Notes under the pieces: generated by a model | Told to the model about the DNA's origin: nothing | The model's input: only the letters and a program-made list of their open reading frames with translations | The model's database searches: none | Position numbers and translations under genes: made by a program | In this document: one piece after another, positions 1 through 7,119 of the stretch | Layout of the letters: each line of letters starts with the position of its first letter | Position numbering within the stretch: position 1 is the stretch's first letter | Source of the DNA: Anaerolineae bacterium | GTDB taxonomy: Bacteria; Chloroflexota; Anaerolineae; B4-G1; SLSP01 | Reading direction: 5' to 3' | DNA length: 9,200 nucleotides | Assembly (NCBI GenBank): GCA_016927095.1 | Contig: JAFGNI010000130.1 | Span: 1 to 9,200 of the forward strand

Positions 1-183
1 ATCGAGGTCCACGACCTCATCGCCCGCGACCTACCCGACCTAGCCGTCGAGCGCGCGCTGCTCCACATCCTCGCCAACGCCAGGTCCTCAGAGGAGGTCT
101 TCATCATCAACGGACGCGAGCCCGGCACTCTCACGGCAGCGCTCAACGGCGACAGCCCCGGCACGCGGATATACAAGGGATAA
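1..183 (+). CDS. C-terminal fragment of an amino-acid-kinase-superfamily protein (partial, 5' end outside window)
   Basis: Frame 1 is open from the first base to a TAA at 181-183, giving the last 60 residues. The tail reads FIINGREPGTLTAALNGDSPGTRI and then YKG. The pattern 'I-NG-x-x-PG-x-L-x-x-AL-x-G-x-x-x-GT-x-I' is the usual C-terminal signature of the amino-acid-kinase fold (UMP kinase, glutamate 5-kinase, isopentenyl phosphate kinase and relatives), which phosphorylates carboxylate or phosphate groups with ATP. The catalytic Lys and the substrate loops lie outside the window, so the substrate cannot be named. No PUA domain follows, which argues against a long-form glutamate 5-kinase. The last two residues (K-G) and the stop codon are encoded by the G-rich heptamer array that starts here, so the conserved domain ends just before the repeat. 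The family call is moderately sure; the exact enzyme is unknown. Confidence 0.62.
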   Translation: MEVHDLIARDLPDLAVERALLHILANARSSEEVFIINGREPGTLTAALNGDSPGTRIYKG

Positions 184-200
184 GGGAAAAGGGATAGGGG
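175..200 (+). repeat. G-rich heptamer array (AAGGGAT-type), potential G-quadruplex, + strand
   Basis: Seen directly: AAGGGAT (175-181), AAGGGAA (182-188), AAGGGAT (189-195), then AGGGG (196-200). A G-run occurs every seven bases, at 177-179, 184-186, 191-193 and 197-200, with loops of 4, 4 and 3 nt. This satisfies the usual G3+N1-7 quadruplex pattern. The array contains the stop codon of the upstream gene, so that gene's mRNA would carry the G-rich strand at its 3' end. It is mirrored in inverted orientation by the array at 249-280. Confidence 0.75.
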
Positions 201-248
201 CAGAGGCGAGCGCCCTAGCGGCTTAGCGACGGCTCGGCCTGAAACCGT

Positions 249-280
249 ATCCCTTATCCCTTGTCCCCTATCCCTTCCCT
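249..280 (-). repeat. Inverted copy of the G-rich heptamer array, potential G-quadruplex, - strand
   Basis: Read on the minus strand from 280 downward: AGGGA, then AAGGGAT (276-270), AGGGGAC (269-263), AAGGGAT (262-256) and AAGGGAT (255-249), again strictly 7-nt periodic with five G-runs. It begins at the base next to the dehydrogenase stop codon (281-283), so that transcript also ends in a G-rich array. Against the + strand array it shares a 15-bp block (173-187 with 250-264) and a 12-bp block (189-200 with 265-276), but in swapped order, so the two arrays are not a simple hairpin. The 48-bp spacer between them (201-248) holds nothing I recognise. Confidence 0.75.
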
Positions 281-1444
281 TCACAAAGCCTGCTGTAGTA
301 TCTCCGCCAGCTCCGCATCCGTGAGCCGAACCGGATTCCCCTTCATGCTGCTGGAGCGCTGGGCCTTCTCAATGATCGTAGGGAAGTCCTCTGCCTGCAC
401 ACCGTAGGTGGCAAGGCCCGGAACCCGCAAGACATCGCAGAGCGCCTGCAGCCAGTCGATACCGTCATCGGCGTTAGCAGTCGGGTGGCCCGTGACGATA
501 CGACCGATCTCGTCATAGCGGCGTAATGCGGGGTTACTGCGGTCGCGGGTCTGGAGCGCGTGGATGTTGGCCGCCGTCACAAAGGGCAGCAGACGCCCGC
601 AGATGACGCCGTGGGGCGCGTCGTACATACCGCCCAGCACGCCCGCGAAGCCGTGGACCGCACCTAGCTTGGCATTGGCCAGCGCCAGGCCGCCGAAAAG
701 GCTGGCAAGCGCCACGTCCAGGCGGGCCTCAGCATCTGAGCCGTCCTCGTAGGCACGCTGCAGCGACCGCGACGCGCGCGCCAGCCCCTCGCGGCAGACC
801 GTGTCCGTAAGGGGATTCGCGAGCCAGGAGACATAGGGCTCGAGAACCTGCGTCAGGGCGTCGAGCCCCGTGCTGGCGGTGACCTCCGGCGGCATCGTGT
901 GCGTCAGCTCTGGGTCGACGAGGGCGATGTGTGGGAGGATCAACGGGCTGCGCAAGCTCACCTTGACGCGGTGCGCTGGCGACGCCAGCACCGCGTTCGC
1001 AGTCACCTCCGCCCCGGTGCCCGCGGTCGTCGGCACCGCGATGCAGAGCGCGGAACGCTTCGTGATCGCCTGACCACGCCCAATCACCTCCAGGTAGTCC
1101 AACGGCACCCCACCGTTGGTCAACAGCGCCGCGATGGCCTTCGCTGCGTCGATCACGCTGCCCCCGCCGCAGGCGATCACCGCATCACAGCCCGCCTCCC
1201 GCGCGCGCAACACCCCCTCGCGGACCAGATCCGTCGTCGGTTCGTGTGGGATCGGGAAGATCACATCAGGGATGTCCGCGGCTTCTAGGCTTTCAGACAC
1301 AGGATCTGCGCGCGCTACCGACCGCCCCGTGACGACCAGCGCGTGCGCACTCCCGGCGGCGAGTGCCCCGATCTCGTGCACCGTCCCCGAGCCGAAAATG
1401 ATGCGGTTCGCCGTCGCAAACTCAAAGCGCATCCGTTCTGCCAT
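281..1444 (-). CDS. Iron-containing alcohol dehydrogenase (PF00465 family)
   Basis: NAD(P)-dependent oxidoreductase of the group III (iron-activated) alcohol dehydrogenases, 387 residues, the usual family length; probably cytosolic. The N-terminal Rossmann-like half carries the nucleotide-binding GGGSVID-AAK motif (residues about 93-102), followed by PTTAGTGAE (about 138-146). The helical C-terminal half carries metal-ligand positions D195 (GLDALTQ), H264 (AVHGF) and H278 (APHGV). The fourth ligand, usually His four residues after the Asp, is Gln here (Q199); GLDALTQ-type variants occur in a branch of the family that includes maleylacetate-reductase-like enzymes. The substrate is not predictable. 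I chose the ATG at 1444 because AGGGAGGGG (1458-1450) lies 5 nt upstream; a TTG eight codons earlier would place that Shine-Dalgarno sequence inside the gene. The gene is convergent with the kinase fragment and divergent from the efflux genes, so it is probably a single-gene unit. Confidence 0.9.
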   Translation of the reverse strand: MAERMRFEFATANRIIFGSGTVHEIGALAAGSAHALVVTGRSVARADPVSESLEAADIPDVIFPIPHEPTTDLVREGVLRAREAGCDAVIACGGGSVIDAAKAIAALLTNGGVPLDYLEVIGRGQAITKRSALCIAVPTTAGTGAEVTANAVLASPAHRVKVSLRSPLILPHIALVDPELTHTMPPEVTASTGLDALTQVLEPYVSWLANPLTDTVCREGLARASRSLQRAYEDGSDAEARLDVALASLFGGLALANAKLGAVHGFAGVLGGMYDAPHGVICGRLLPFVTAANIHALQTRDRSNPALRRYDEIGRIVTGHPTANADDGIDWLQALCDVLRVPGLATYGVQAEDFPTIIEKAQRSSSMKGNPVRLTDAELAEILQQAL

Positions 1445-1509
1445 ACCTGCCCCTCCCTCTAGAGGCAATCCCAGTGCCTCGTCCCCAAATCATCGTAACC
1501 AGTGCTCTG

Positions 1510-1515
1510 ATTATA
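1510..1515 (-). promoter_or_regulatory. Candidate -10 box for the alcohol dehydrogenase gene
   Basis: On the minus strand this is a perfect TATAAT, 65 bp upstream of the dehydrogenase ATG in otherwise GC-rich DNA. No convincing -35 hexamer lies 16-18 bp upstream of it, so the call rests on the -10 match and position alone. Confidence 0.35.
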
Positions 1516-1567
1516 GTCGTCCCTGTAGCTTCCCCTAGCTTTGCCTCGCACCAGGACGGCGATTTCT

Positions 1568-1584
1568 AGTATAATTGATATACT
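1568..1584. promoter_or_regulatory. Perfect inverted repeat overlapping a TATAAT box (possible operator)
   Basis: AGTATA (1568-1573), spacer ATTGA, TATACT (1579-1584) form a perfect 6-bp inverted repeat. On the + strand TATAAT (1570-1575) lies inside it, and on the - strand the left arm reads TATACT, so either direction could use it as a -10 element. It is an AT-rich island in GC-rich DNA between divergent genes, about 185 bp before the adaptor ATG. No good -35 is seen at normal spacing (TTGCCT at 1541-1546 is 23 bp away). A role as an operator, or a promoter of the efflux genes, is inference. Confidence 0.35.
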
Positions 1585-1591
1585 GTATCCG

Positions 1592-1706
1592 CCCCATCTT
1601 GGGGACGTTATGCCTATAGCAGCTTGGAAATATCTGGTTGCGTTGACGAGCCAGTCAGAGCAGCATCAGCGCTAATAGCGTCATCCGCGGCACACCCGAG
1701 TGCCGC
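1592..1706 (+). other. Leader region with three small hairpins upstream of the efflux genes
   Basis: Three perfect stem-loops lie between the possible promoter and the adaptor gene: CCCCA-TCT-TGGGG (1592-1604), CGCT-AAT-AGCG (1670-1680) and GCGGCAC-ACCCGA-GTGCCGC (1687-1706, 7-bp stem). None is followed by a T-run, so none looks like an intrinsic terminator. I recognise no riboswitch or tRNA. No coding potential is visible between 1445 and 1768. Confidence 0.35.
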
Positions 1707-1768
1707 CACAGTCACAACCTTTGGCTTACACCTCAGAGAATATCGTGAGCAGATAGAGAGGAGAACCT

Positions 1769-3250
1769 ATGCCCCCCCTACGTAAGTCCCTGCGCCTCTG
1801 GACCGTCCTGTTTCTCGCACTCGCACTGGGCTGCAGTTGCAGTGCCAACGCCACGAGTGAGGAGACGGAGTCTCTCGAACTCGTCACTGTTGAGCGCGGC
1901 TCGCTAGCCACAAGCATCACGGCAACGGGCAGCGTCTACCCCAAAGACAAGGTCACCCTGTCCTTTGAGATTGGGGGCCGGATTGCAGAGGTCCACGTCG
2001 CTTTCGGCGATGCGGTGACAGCAGGCCAGATCCTGGCTGAGCTCGACACGACCGACCTCGAGCTCCAGGTGCGCAGCGCTGAAGCCGGTCTCGCAGCAGC
2101 CCAAGCCCAGTTGGCACAGCTCCAGGAGGGGCCGGTGGCGGAGGAGATTGCTGCGGCGGAAGGACAGCTCGAGGCTGCCCAAGCCGCGCTCTCGCAGGCC
2201 ATCGCCCAGCGCGACCAGTTGACGTCGGGCGCTACAGAGGCTGACATCGCGGCTGCCGAATCCCAGGTCGCCGCGGCTATGGCTGAACAGAAGGCGGCGC
2301 TGCACCTTCACAACAAGACCATGGAATGCCAGACCATCGAGCTGCCCGACGGCACGGAGAAGCGCATATGTCCGACGCTGGGTGATCCGGAGGAAGAGGC
2401 CCGCTACAGACTCAACGCGGCCAACGAAGCGTTGGCTGCGGCGGAGGCGCAGTTGGCCGCGGTCACCGCCGGCATCGACGCGCGCACCCGCAATGTCAAC
2501 GCCGCGGTATGGGCGGCGGTCGCACAACGTGACGTGACGCAGGCGCAGCTCGACTTGCTCAAGGTCAGCGCAAGCGAGGCTCAGATCGCGGCTGCCGAAG
2601 CGAATGTCGCACAGGCCGAGATCGCGTTGGACACAGCCCAGGTGGCGCTGGAGCGCGCCTATCTGCGTGCCCCCATGGATGGCGTCGTCTCCGAAGCGAA
2701 CGTGCGGCCCGGTGAGTTCGTCAGCCAGCAGGTGTCGGCCTTCGTCATCGTGGATGACCAGCACTTTGAGGTCAAAGGCGATATCGACGAGGCTGACATC
2801 GGCTTCCTGACGGTCGGTACCCCCGTGCGCCTGACCTTGGATGCGTTGCCGGGTCATGACCTGACCGGCGAGGTCACGGTCATCGCCCCCTCCGCCACCT
2901 TCGACGTCGGCTTGGTCTCTTACGAGGTGACCGTCGAGATCGACGAGACAGATCTCGTGCTACGCGACGGCATGACCGCGAACATGGAGATCATCCGCGA
3001 GGAGCGGACCGACGTCGTCCTCGTGCCAAACATCGCCGTGTGGATCGATTCCGACACCGGACGGCAGTTCGTGGAGCGGCAGTCTGGCGAGACCATTGAG
3101 ATCGCCTATATCGAACAGGGCATCAGCAACGATCAATTCAGCGAGGTGATCAGTGGGGTCGAGGCCGGAGACCGTTTGGTCCTGCGGTCCTCCTCAATCC
3201 GCGACCGCTTCCGCGAGGTCATGACGGCGTCGATGACCGGCGGCGAGTGA
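1769..3250 (+). CDS. Periplasmic adaptor (HlyD/RND-MFP family) of a MacB-type efflux system
   Basis: A 493-residue membrane-fusion/adaptor protein, expected to sit outside the cytoplasmic membrane and couple to the permease encoded next. A basic start (residues 1-9) and hydrophobic stretch (10-21) end at Cys22; ALGC is a weak lipobox, so a lipid anchor is likely but not certain. The first lipoyl half is about 60-95 (GGRIAEVHV, GD-V-GQ-LAELD). A long Ala/Glu/Gln-rich coiled-coil hairpin spans about 97-296, the second lipoyl half about 297-330 (LRAPMDGVV, GEFV), and the beta-barrel and membrane-proximal parts about 333-475. The hairpin holds three copies of an 'EE/EA-x-IAAAE' element (about 124-131, 157-164, 270-277). 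It also has a polar insert with two Cys (C187, C201). AGGAG in the leader precedes the ATG at good spacing. The permease gene starts 13 nt after the stop, so the two are co-transcribed. The family is firm; the exported substrate is unknown. Confidence 0.9.
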   Translation: MPPLRKSLRLWTVLFLALALGCSCSANATSEETESLELVTVERGSLATSITATGSVYPKDKVTLSFEIGGRIAEVHVAFGDAVTAGQILAELDTTDLELQVRSAEAGLAAAQAQLAQLQEGPVAEEIAAAEGQLEAAQAALSQAIAQRDQLTSGATEADIAAAESQVAAAMAEQKAALHLHNKTMECQTIELPDGTEKRICPTLGDPEEEARYRLNAANEALAAAEAQLAAVTAGIDARTRNVNAAVWAAVAQRDVTQAQLDLLKVSASEAQIAAAEANVAQAEIALDTAQVALERAYLRAPMDGVVSEANVRPGEFVSQQVSAFVIVDDQHFEVKGDIDEADIGFLTVGTPVRLTLDALPGHDLTGEVTVIAPSATFDVGLVSYEVTVEIDETDLVLRDGMTANMEIIREERTDVVLVPNIAVWIDSDTGRQFVERQSGETIEIAYIEQGISNDQFSEVISGVEAGDRLVLRSSSIRDRFREVMTASMTGGE

Positions 3251-3263
3251 GGCGGAGACTGCT

Positions 3264-4526
3264 ATGCATCTGATCAACAACCTCCGTATCGCCCTCGGGG
3301 CGCTCTTTGCCAACAAGATGCGCTCGGGCCTGACGATGTTGGGCATCATCATCGGGATCAGCGCCGTGATCACCTTGGTCTCAGTGGGTCAGGGTGTGCA
3401 GACGATGGTTGCCGAGCAGATGGCGGGCATTGGCTCTGACCTAATCTTCGTGATGCCCGGGGAGCTGGAGGAGAGCAACGCCAGTATGAAGAGCAACTTC
3501 CTCCGGAGCGCCAACATCTCCAACCTGACCCTCTCCGATGCTCTGGCCCTCTCGCTGCCCACCAACGCCCCGGGACTTCTGGGCGTCGCACCGGAGTTCG
3601 TCGGTTCGGGGACGGTGGTGCAAGGCAGTCGCAACACCCAGACGACGATCAGCGGCGTCACTCCCAACTACCAACAGGTGCGCCGCTTTGAGCCGATCCT
3701 GGGCCGCTTCATCACCGAGAGCGACCTGCAGAACGAGGCCCGCGTGGCGGTGCTCGGTCAGACCGTCGTCGAGGACCTCTTCCCCGTCGGTACCAACCCC
3801 ATCGGTGCCACCATCAGGGTCAACCGGATCTCATTCAAAGTCGTCGGCGTCATGGAGAAGAAAGGCGGCTCCGCCTTCAGCGACGAAGATGATGTCGTCT
3901 TCATCCCGTTGACGACAGCACAGACGCGACTCTTTGGCGCCCGCACCGCGTCGGGCGATTACAGCGTCAGCGTAATCTATGGTCAGGTTGCCGACGAGGC
4001 AGAGCTGGAAGCGGCGCGGACCCAGATCACCCGCGTGTTGCGGCGCGAGCATGGCCTTCTCTACAGCTCTGATAAGGATGACTTCTCCGTTTTGACCCAG
4101 GCCGATGTGGCCTCGGTCCTGGGCAGCCTCACCACGGTGCTGACAGCCTTCCTGGGCCTCATCGCAGCCGTCTCCCTTATCGTCGGTGGCATCGGGATCA
4201 TGAACATTATGCTGGTCTCCGTAACCGAGCGAACCCGGGAGATCGGACTGCGAAAGGCCGTAGGCGCCAGACGGCGCGATATCCTGGGGCAGTTTCTGAT
4301 CGAGGCGGTGGTTCTCAGCCTGGTGGGTGGTTTGATCGGCATCCTGATCGGCGTGTCCGGCACCCTGGCAGCGGGCAGCATGATGACTGATCTCCAGACC
4401 CACATCTCCCCCACCACGATCCTGATGGCTACCGGCTTCTCGATCGCTGTGGGGCTCTTCTTCGGCATCTATCCTGCGGCCCGCGCATCGCGCCTCAATC
4501 CTATCGATGCGCTCCGCTACGAGTGA
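3264..4526 (+). CDS. MacB/FtsX-type ABC transporter permease
   Basis: A 420-residue permease with the standard MacB layout: TM1 at about 21-42, a large extracytoplasmic MacB_PCD domain (about 46-275), then three C-terminal TM segments at about 290-317, 343-371 and 384-404 (FtsX domain). The cytoplasmic loop after TM2 carries VTERTREIGLRKAVGA, and the end reads ARASRLNPIDALRYE; both are hallmarks of this permease family. These proteins act as mechanotransmitters with a separate ATPase and an adaptor, exporting drugs, peptides, lipids or lipoproteins. GGAG 8 nt upstream supports the ATG. It forms an operon with the adaptor before it, and a tandem TGA-TAG stop ends it. Unlike the usual adaptor-ATPase-permease cluster, no ATP-binding subunit gene lies before or after it, and this protein is too short to contain one. 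Confidence 0.92.
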   Translation: MHLINNLRIALGALFANKMRSGLTMLGIIIGISAVITLVSVGQGVQTMVAEQMAGIGSDLIFVMPGELEESNASMKSNFLRSANISNLTLSDALALSLPTNAPGLLGVAPEFVGSGTVVQGSRNTQTTISGVTPNYQQVRRFEPILGRFITESDLQNEARVAVLGQTVVEDLFPVGTNPIGATIRVNRISFKVVGVMEKKGGSAFSDEDDVVFIPLTTAQTRLFGARTASGDYSVSVIYGQVADEAELEAARTQITRVLRREHGLLYSSDKDDFSVLTQADVASVLGSLTTVLTAFLGLIAAVSLIVGGIGIMNIMLVSVTERTREIGLRKAVGARRRDILGQFLIEAVVLSLVGGLIGILIGVSGTLAAGSMMTDLQTHISPTTILMATGFSIAVGLFFGIYPAARASRLNPIDALRYE

Positions 4527-4598
4527 TAGGGGCTCGCAACACACCACGTGCCAGAGCATGCTTAGCCACATTCATCTGCCCGGCCTGAAAGGAACACC

Positions 4599-7100
4599 AT
4601 GAGCCGCTACATCGTCCCCCTTGACCGTAGGAGAGCCCGCGACGTCGACTACGCAGGCGGCAAGGGTGCCAGTCTTGCCCAGCTGACCAAACTGGGCTAT
4701 CTGGTACCCAAAGGGTTCGTGATCTCCTCAGGAGCGTTCCGGCACCATCTTGCCATCCTCGCCGTCACAGAGATCGCGCAGAAGAAGCAGTGGCTCAAGT
4801 CCGAACTGGCGCTGATCCGCACCTTCATCCAGGACAACCCTATGCCCAGGCCCCTGGAGCACGCCATCCTCAAGGCTGTCCGGCAGCTCCGCTACCCCGT
4901 TGCGGTGCGATCGTCCATGGTCGGGGAGGACGCTGCCAGCGCGTCCTTTGCTGGTCAGCTTGACACGGTCTTGCACGTGAAAGATGATGTGGAGCTCATC
5001 CGGGCTGTGAAGCAATGCTGGGCTTCGGTCTTTAATTGGCGCCTCGTGACCTACCTCAGCAAGCAAGAGACTGTGAAGCAGGAAGATCTTCTGAGCACCT
5101 TCTCTATCGCGGTTGTGGTTCAAGAGATGGTCCCGGCGCGCGCCGCGGGCGTTGCCTTCAGCGTCGATCCGGTATCGGGCCAAGACCGCGTGGTCATCGA
5201 AGCCGTTCCGGGATTTGGCGATGCCCTCGTCGACGGCCGGGCGGAACCCGACAGATATCTCGTCAGCAACAATGGCGATGTCGTGCAGGTGGAAGCCGCC
5301 GGCGACCGTGAGCCGGCGCTTTCGACTGTCCAAGCGGCAGCTCTGGCTCAGATCGTCCGGCAAGTCCAAGGGACCATGGACGCGCCGCAGGACGTGGAAT
5401 GGGCGTGGGACGGTGAAGACTTCCACCTCCTCCAAAGCCGTCCCATTACCTCGCTGGCCGGCGCCCACGTCTACAGCACCAGCATGGTCTCTGAGATGCT
5501 GCCGGGCCTGATTAAGCCCCTCGTCTGGTCGGTGAGCGCCGAGGCCAAATTGCAGCACGTGATGGGCCGCATCTTCACGGAGCTGACCGGGCCCAACGAC
5601 ATCGACTATACCAAGCTGGCCAAACGTATCCACGGTCGGATCTATGCGGACAACACGCTGCTGGCATCGGTCCTCGAGCGCATGGGGCTGCCACCGAACT
5701 TCTTCGAGATGATGTCCCGGGATGAGCACGCCACCCGACATCAGCGTCCCCCGATCAATCTCAGCACGCTGCGCACGATGCTGCGCATTGGGCGTTTCAT
5801 CACGCGCCACGCCCGCATCGCCGACAAGACAGAAGCCTATCTCTCATCCCACGCGGAGGCTCTGGCACACTATCAGGACAGCACCTGGGAAGCCGCCAGC
5901 CCCCAGGAGCTCCTGGAGCGCCTCGGCGAGCTGCGGGCGCTCTACAACGAGAGTCTGTGGATGAACTTCATCGGTCCTGTCAACATGATGCTGCGCAACA
6001 TGCTGCTGGGCCATCTCGTCAGGCTCTGGTCATCGGGCACTTCAACCAACGATCTGGTCCGGGGGCTCGTGGGAATGAAGGCCCTGGATTCCAATCGCGG
6101 GCTTGGTTTCCTTGCCGGTCAGGCCCGAAGCCTTGGCCCGGAGATCGTCGGCCTGCTGGGCGAGGGGGATATCCCGACCATACGGTCGGCCCTCTCGGCG
6201 ACCGCCGGCGGAAGGGCTTTCTTGGGCGATGTGGATCAATTCCTGGAGCGCTATGGGTTCCTCAACGCTGTGGGCACCGATCTATCGAGAACGCCCTGGA
6301 TCGAGGATCCGATCGTGATCTGGCGAGCCATCGCCCGGCGCGCGTTGGCTGCTGATGAGCAGGAACCCGACGACATGGCAGCGATCCGCGCTGCCGCCCA
6401 GACCAAGGCGAGGGCCGGCATGCGAAGGTGGCAGCACGTGCTCTTTGGTCGCATCCTGAAGGCGACGATTCGCTACATCGACCTCCGGGAACGCACCAGT
6501 GTTCTGATCTCCCAGGACTCGTACCAGCTACGACGCATCCTCCTGGCGCTCGCCGATCAGTTCGTGGCCCGCGCGGCCCTTCAGGACCGCGAGGATATCT
6601 TCTACCTAGAGATGGCAGAGGTGGAACAACTCGTGAACGGCACGCTGGAGGGGGACCGCGCTCAGGAGCTTGTGGCGATCCGTCGACAAGAGCTGGCGGC
6701 AGCTGCAGATCTGGAGCTGCCCGACACCATCTACGGCGACATCGTGCCCGCGGCGCCCATCACGCTCGCCGACAACCAGACCTCCCTTAGCGGCATCAGC
6801 GGCTGCTCGGGTGTTGCCCAAGGACAGGCGCGCATTGTGTTGGATCCATCGCAGGCCCCTGTCTCGCTGACGCACGACGACATCCTCATCGTGCCGTTCA
6901 CCGACGTGAGCTGGACGCCACTCTTCGCCGGCATCGGCGGCCTGATCGCCGAGACAGGCGGCCAGCTATCCCACAGCGCCATCATCGCCCGGGAGTTTGG
7001 ACTGCCCGCCGTCGTGAATGTGAAGCAAGCGACGCGCCTGATCCGCGAGGGCCAGACCGTGGTTGTCGACGGCGACCGCGGCTGCATCTATCTGCACTAA
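4599..7100 (+). CDS. PEP-synthase/rifampicin-phosphotransferase-like protein (ATP-grasp plus phosphohistidine domain)
   Basis: An 833-residue protein built from dikinase parts. Residues 1-285 match the PPDK/PEP-synthase ATP-binding domain: GGKGASL (21-27), AVRSSMVGED (102-111), FAGQLDT (117-123), AAGVAFSVDPVSG (182-194), LQSRPI (278-283). Residues about 290-710 are helical, with YGFLNAVGTDLSRTPWIEDP at 552-571. Residues about 730-833 are the swivelling PEP-utilisers domain, with the phosphate-accepting His792 in GGQLSHSAIIAREFG. The C-terminal TIM barrel that binds PEP/pyruvate in true dikinases is absent. The order ATP-grasp, helical domain, His domain and the length resemble rifampicin phosphotransferase, which moves the beta-phosphate of ATP onto the drug. 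The real acceptor is unknown; the acyltransferase-like and hydrolase genes downstream suggest a lipid or alcohol, which is inference. AAAGGA 7 nt upstream supports the ATG. It lies 72 nt after the permease gene and 19 nt before the next. Confidence 0.85.
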   Translation: MSRYIVPLDRRRARDVDYAGGKGASLAQLTKLGYLVPKGFVISSGAFRHHLAILAVTEIAQKKQWLKSELALIRTFIQDNPMPRPLEHAILKAVRQLRYPVAVRSSMVGEDAASASFAGQLDTVLHVKDDVELIRAVKQCWASVFNWRLVTYLSKQETVKQEDLLSTFSIAVVVQEMVPARAAGVAFSVDPVSGQDRVVIEAVPGFGDALVDGRAEPDRYLVSNNGDVVQVEAAGDREPALSTVQAAALAQIVRQVQGTMDAPQDVEWAWDGEDFHLLQSRPITSLAGAHVYSTSMVSEMLPGLIKPLVWSVSAEAKLQHVMGRIFTELTGPNDIDYTKLAKRIHGRIYADNTLLASVLERMGLPPNFFEMMSRDEHATRHQRPPINLSTLRTMLRIGRFITRHARIADKTEAYLSSHAEALAHYQDSTWEAASPQELLERLGELRALYNESLWMNFIGPVNMMLRNMLLGHLVRLWSSGTSTNDLVRGLVGMKALDSNRGLGFLAGQARSLGPEIVGLLGEGDIPTIRSALSATAGGRAFLGDVDQFLERYGFLNAVGTDLSRTPWIEDPIVIWRAIARRALAADEQEPDDMAAIRAAAQTKARAGMRRWQHVLFGRILKATIRYIDLRERTSVLISQDSYQLRRILLALADQFVARAALQDREDIFYLEMAEVEQLVNGTLEGDRAQELVAIRRQELAAAADLELPDTIYGDIVPAAPITLADNQTSLSGISGCSGVAQGQARIVLDPSQAPVSLTHDDILIVPFTDVSWTPLFAGIGGLIAETGGQLSHSAIIAREFGLPAVVNVKQATRLIREGQTVVVDGDRGCIYLH

Positions 7101-7119
7101 TCGAGAGGAAGGGTTCACA

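Noticed and set aside
173..280. Repeat arrays as a possible CRISPR
   Set aside because: The units are contiguous 7-mers without spacers, and no cas gene is present.
1904..2857. Long open frame (317 codons) antisense to the adaptor gene
   Set aside because: Its protein is Arg/Leu/Gly-rich with no domain, and it mirrors the repetitive Ala/Glu codons of the clear adaptor gene; a GC-rich shadow frame.
4529..4537. GGGGCTCGC before the dikinase-like gene, reminiscent of the left half of the rifamycin-associated element upstream of rph genes
   Set aside because: The matching right half of the inverted repeat is absent, so it is probably chance.
3831..4571. Open frame of 246 codons antisense to the permease gene
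   Set aside because: It overlaps the conserved FtsX domain of the permease and encodes His/Asp/Gly-rich sequence typical of reverse-strand shadows.
4728..5810. Open frame of 360 codons antisense to the dikinase-like gene
   Set aside because: The sense frame has unmistakable ATP-grasp motifs through the whole region; the antisense product has no recognisable features or ribosome site.
7063..7119. Upstream in-frame ATG giving a longer PlsY-like protein
   Set aside because: It lies inside the dikinase gene and would add a polar stretch; a good Shine-Dalgarno sequence precedes the ATG at 7120.
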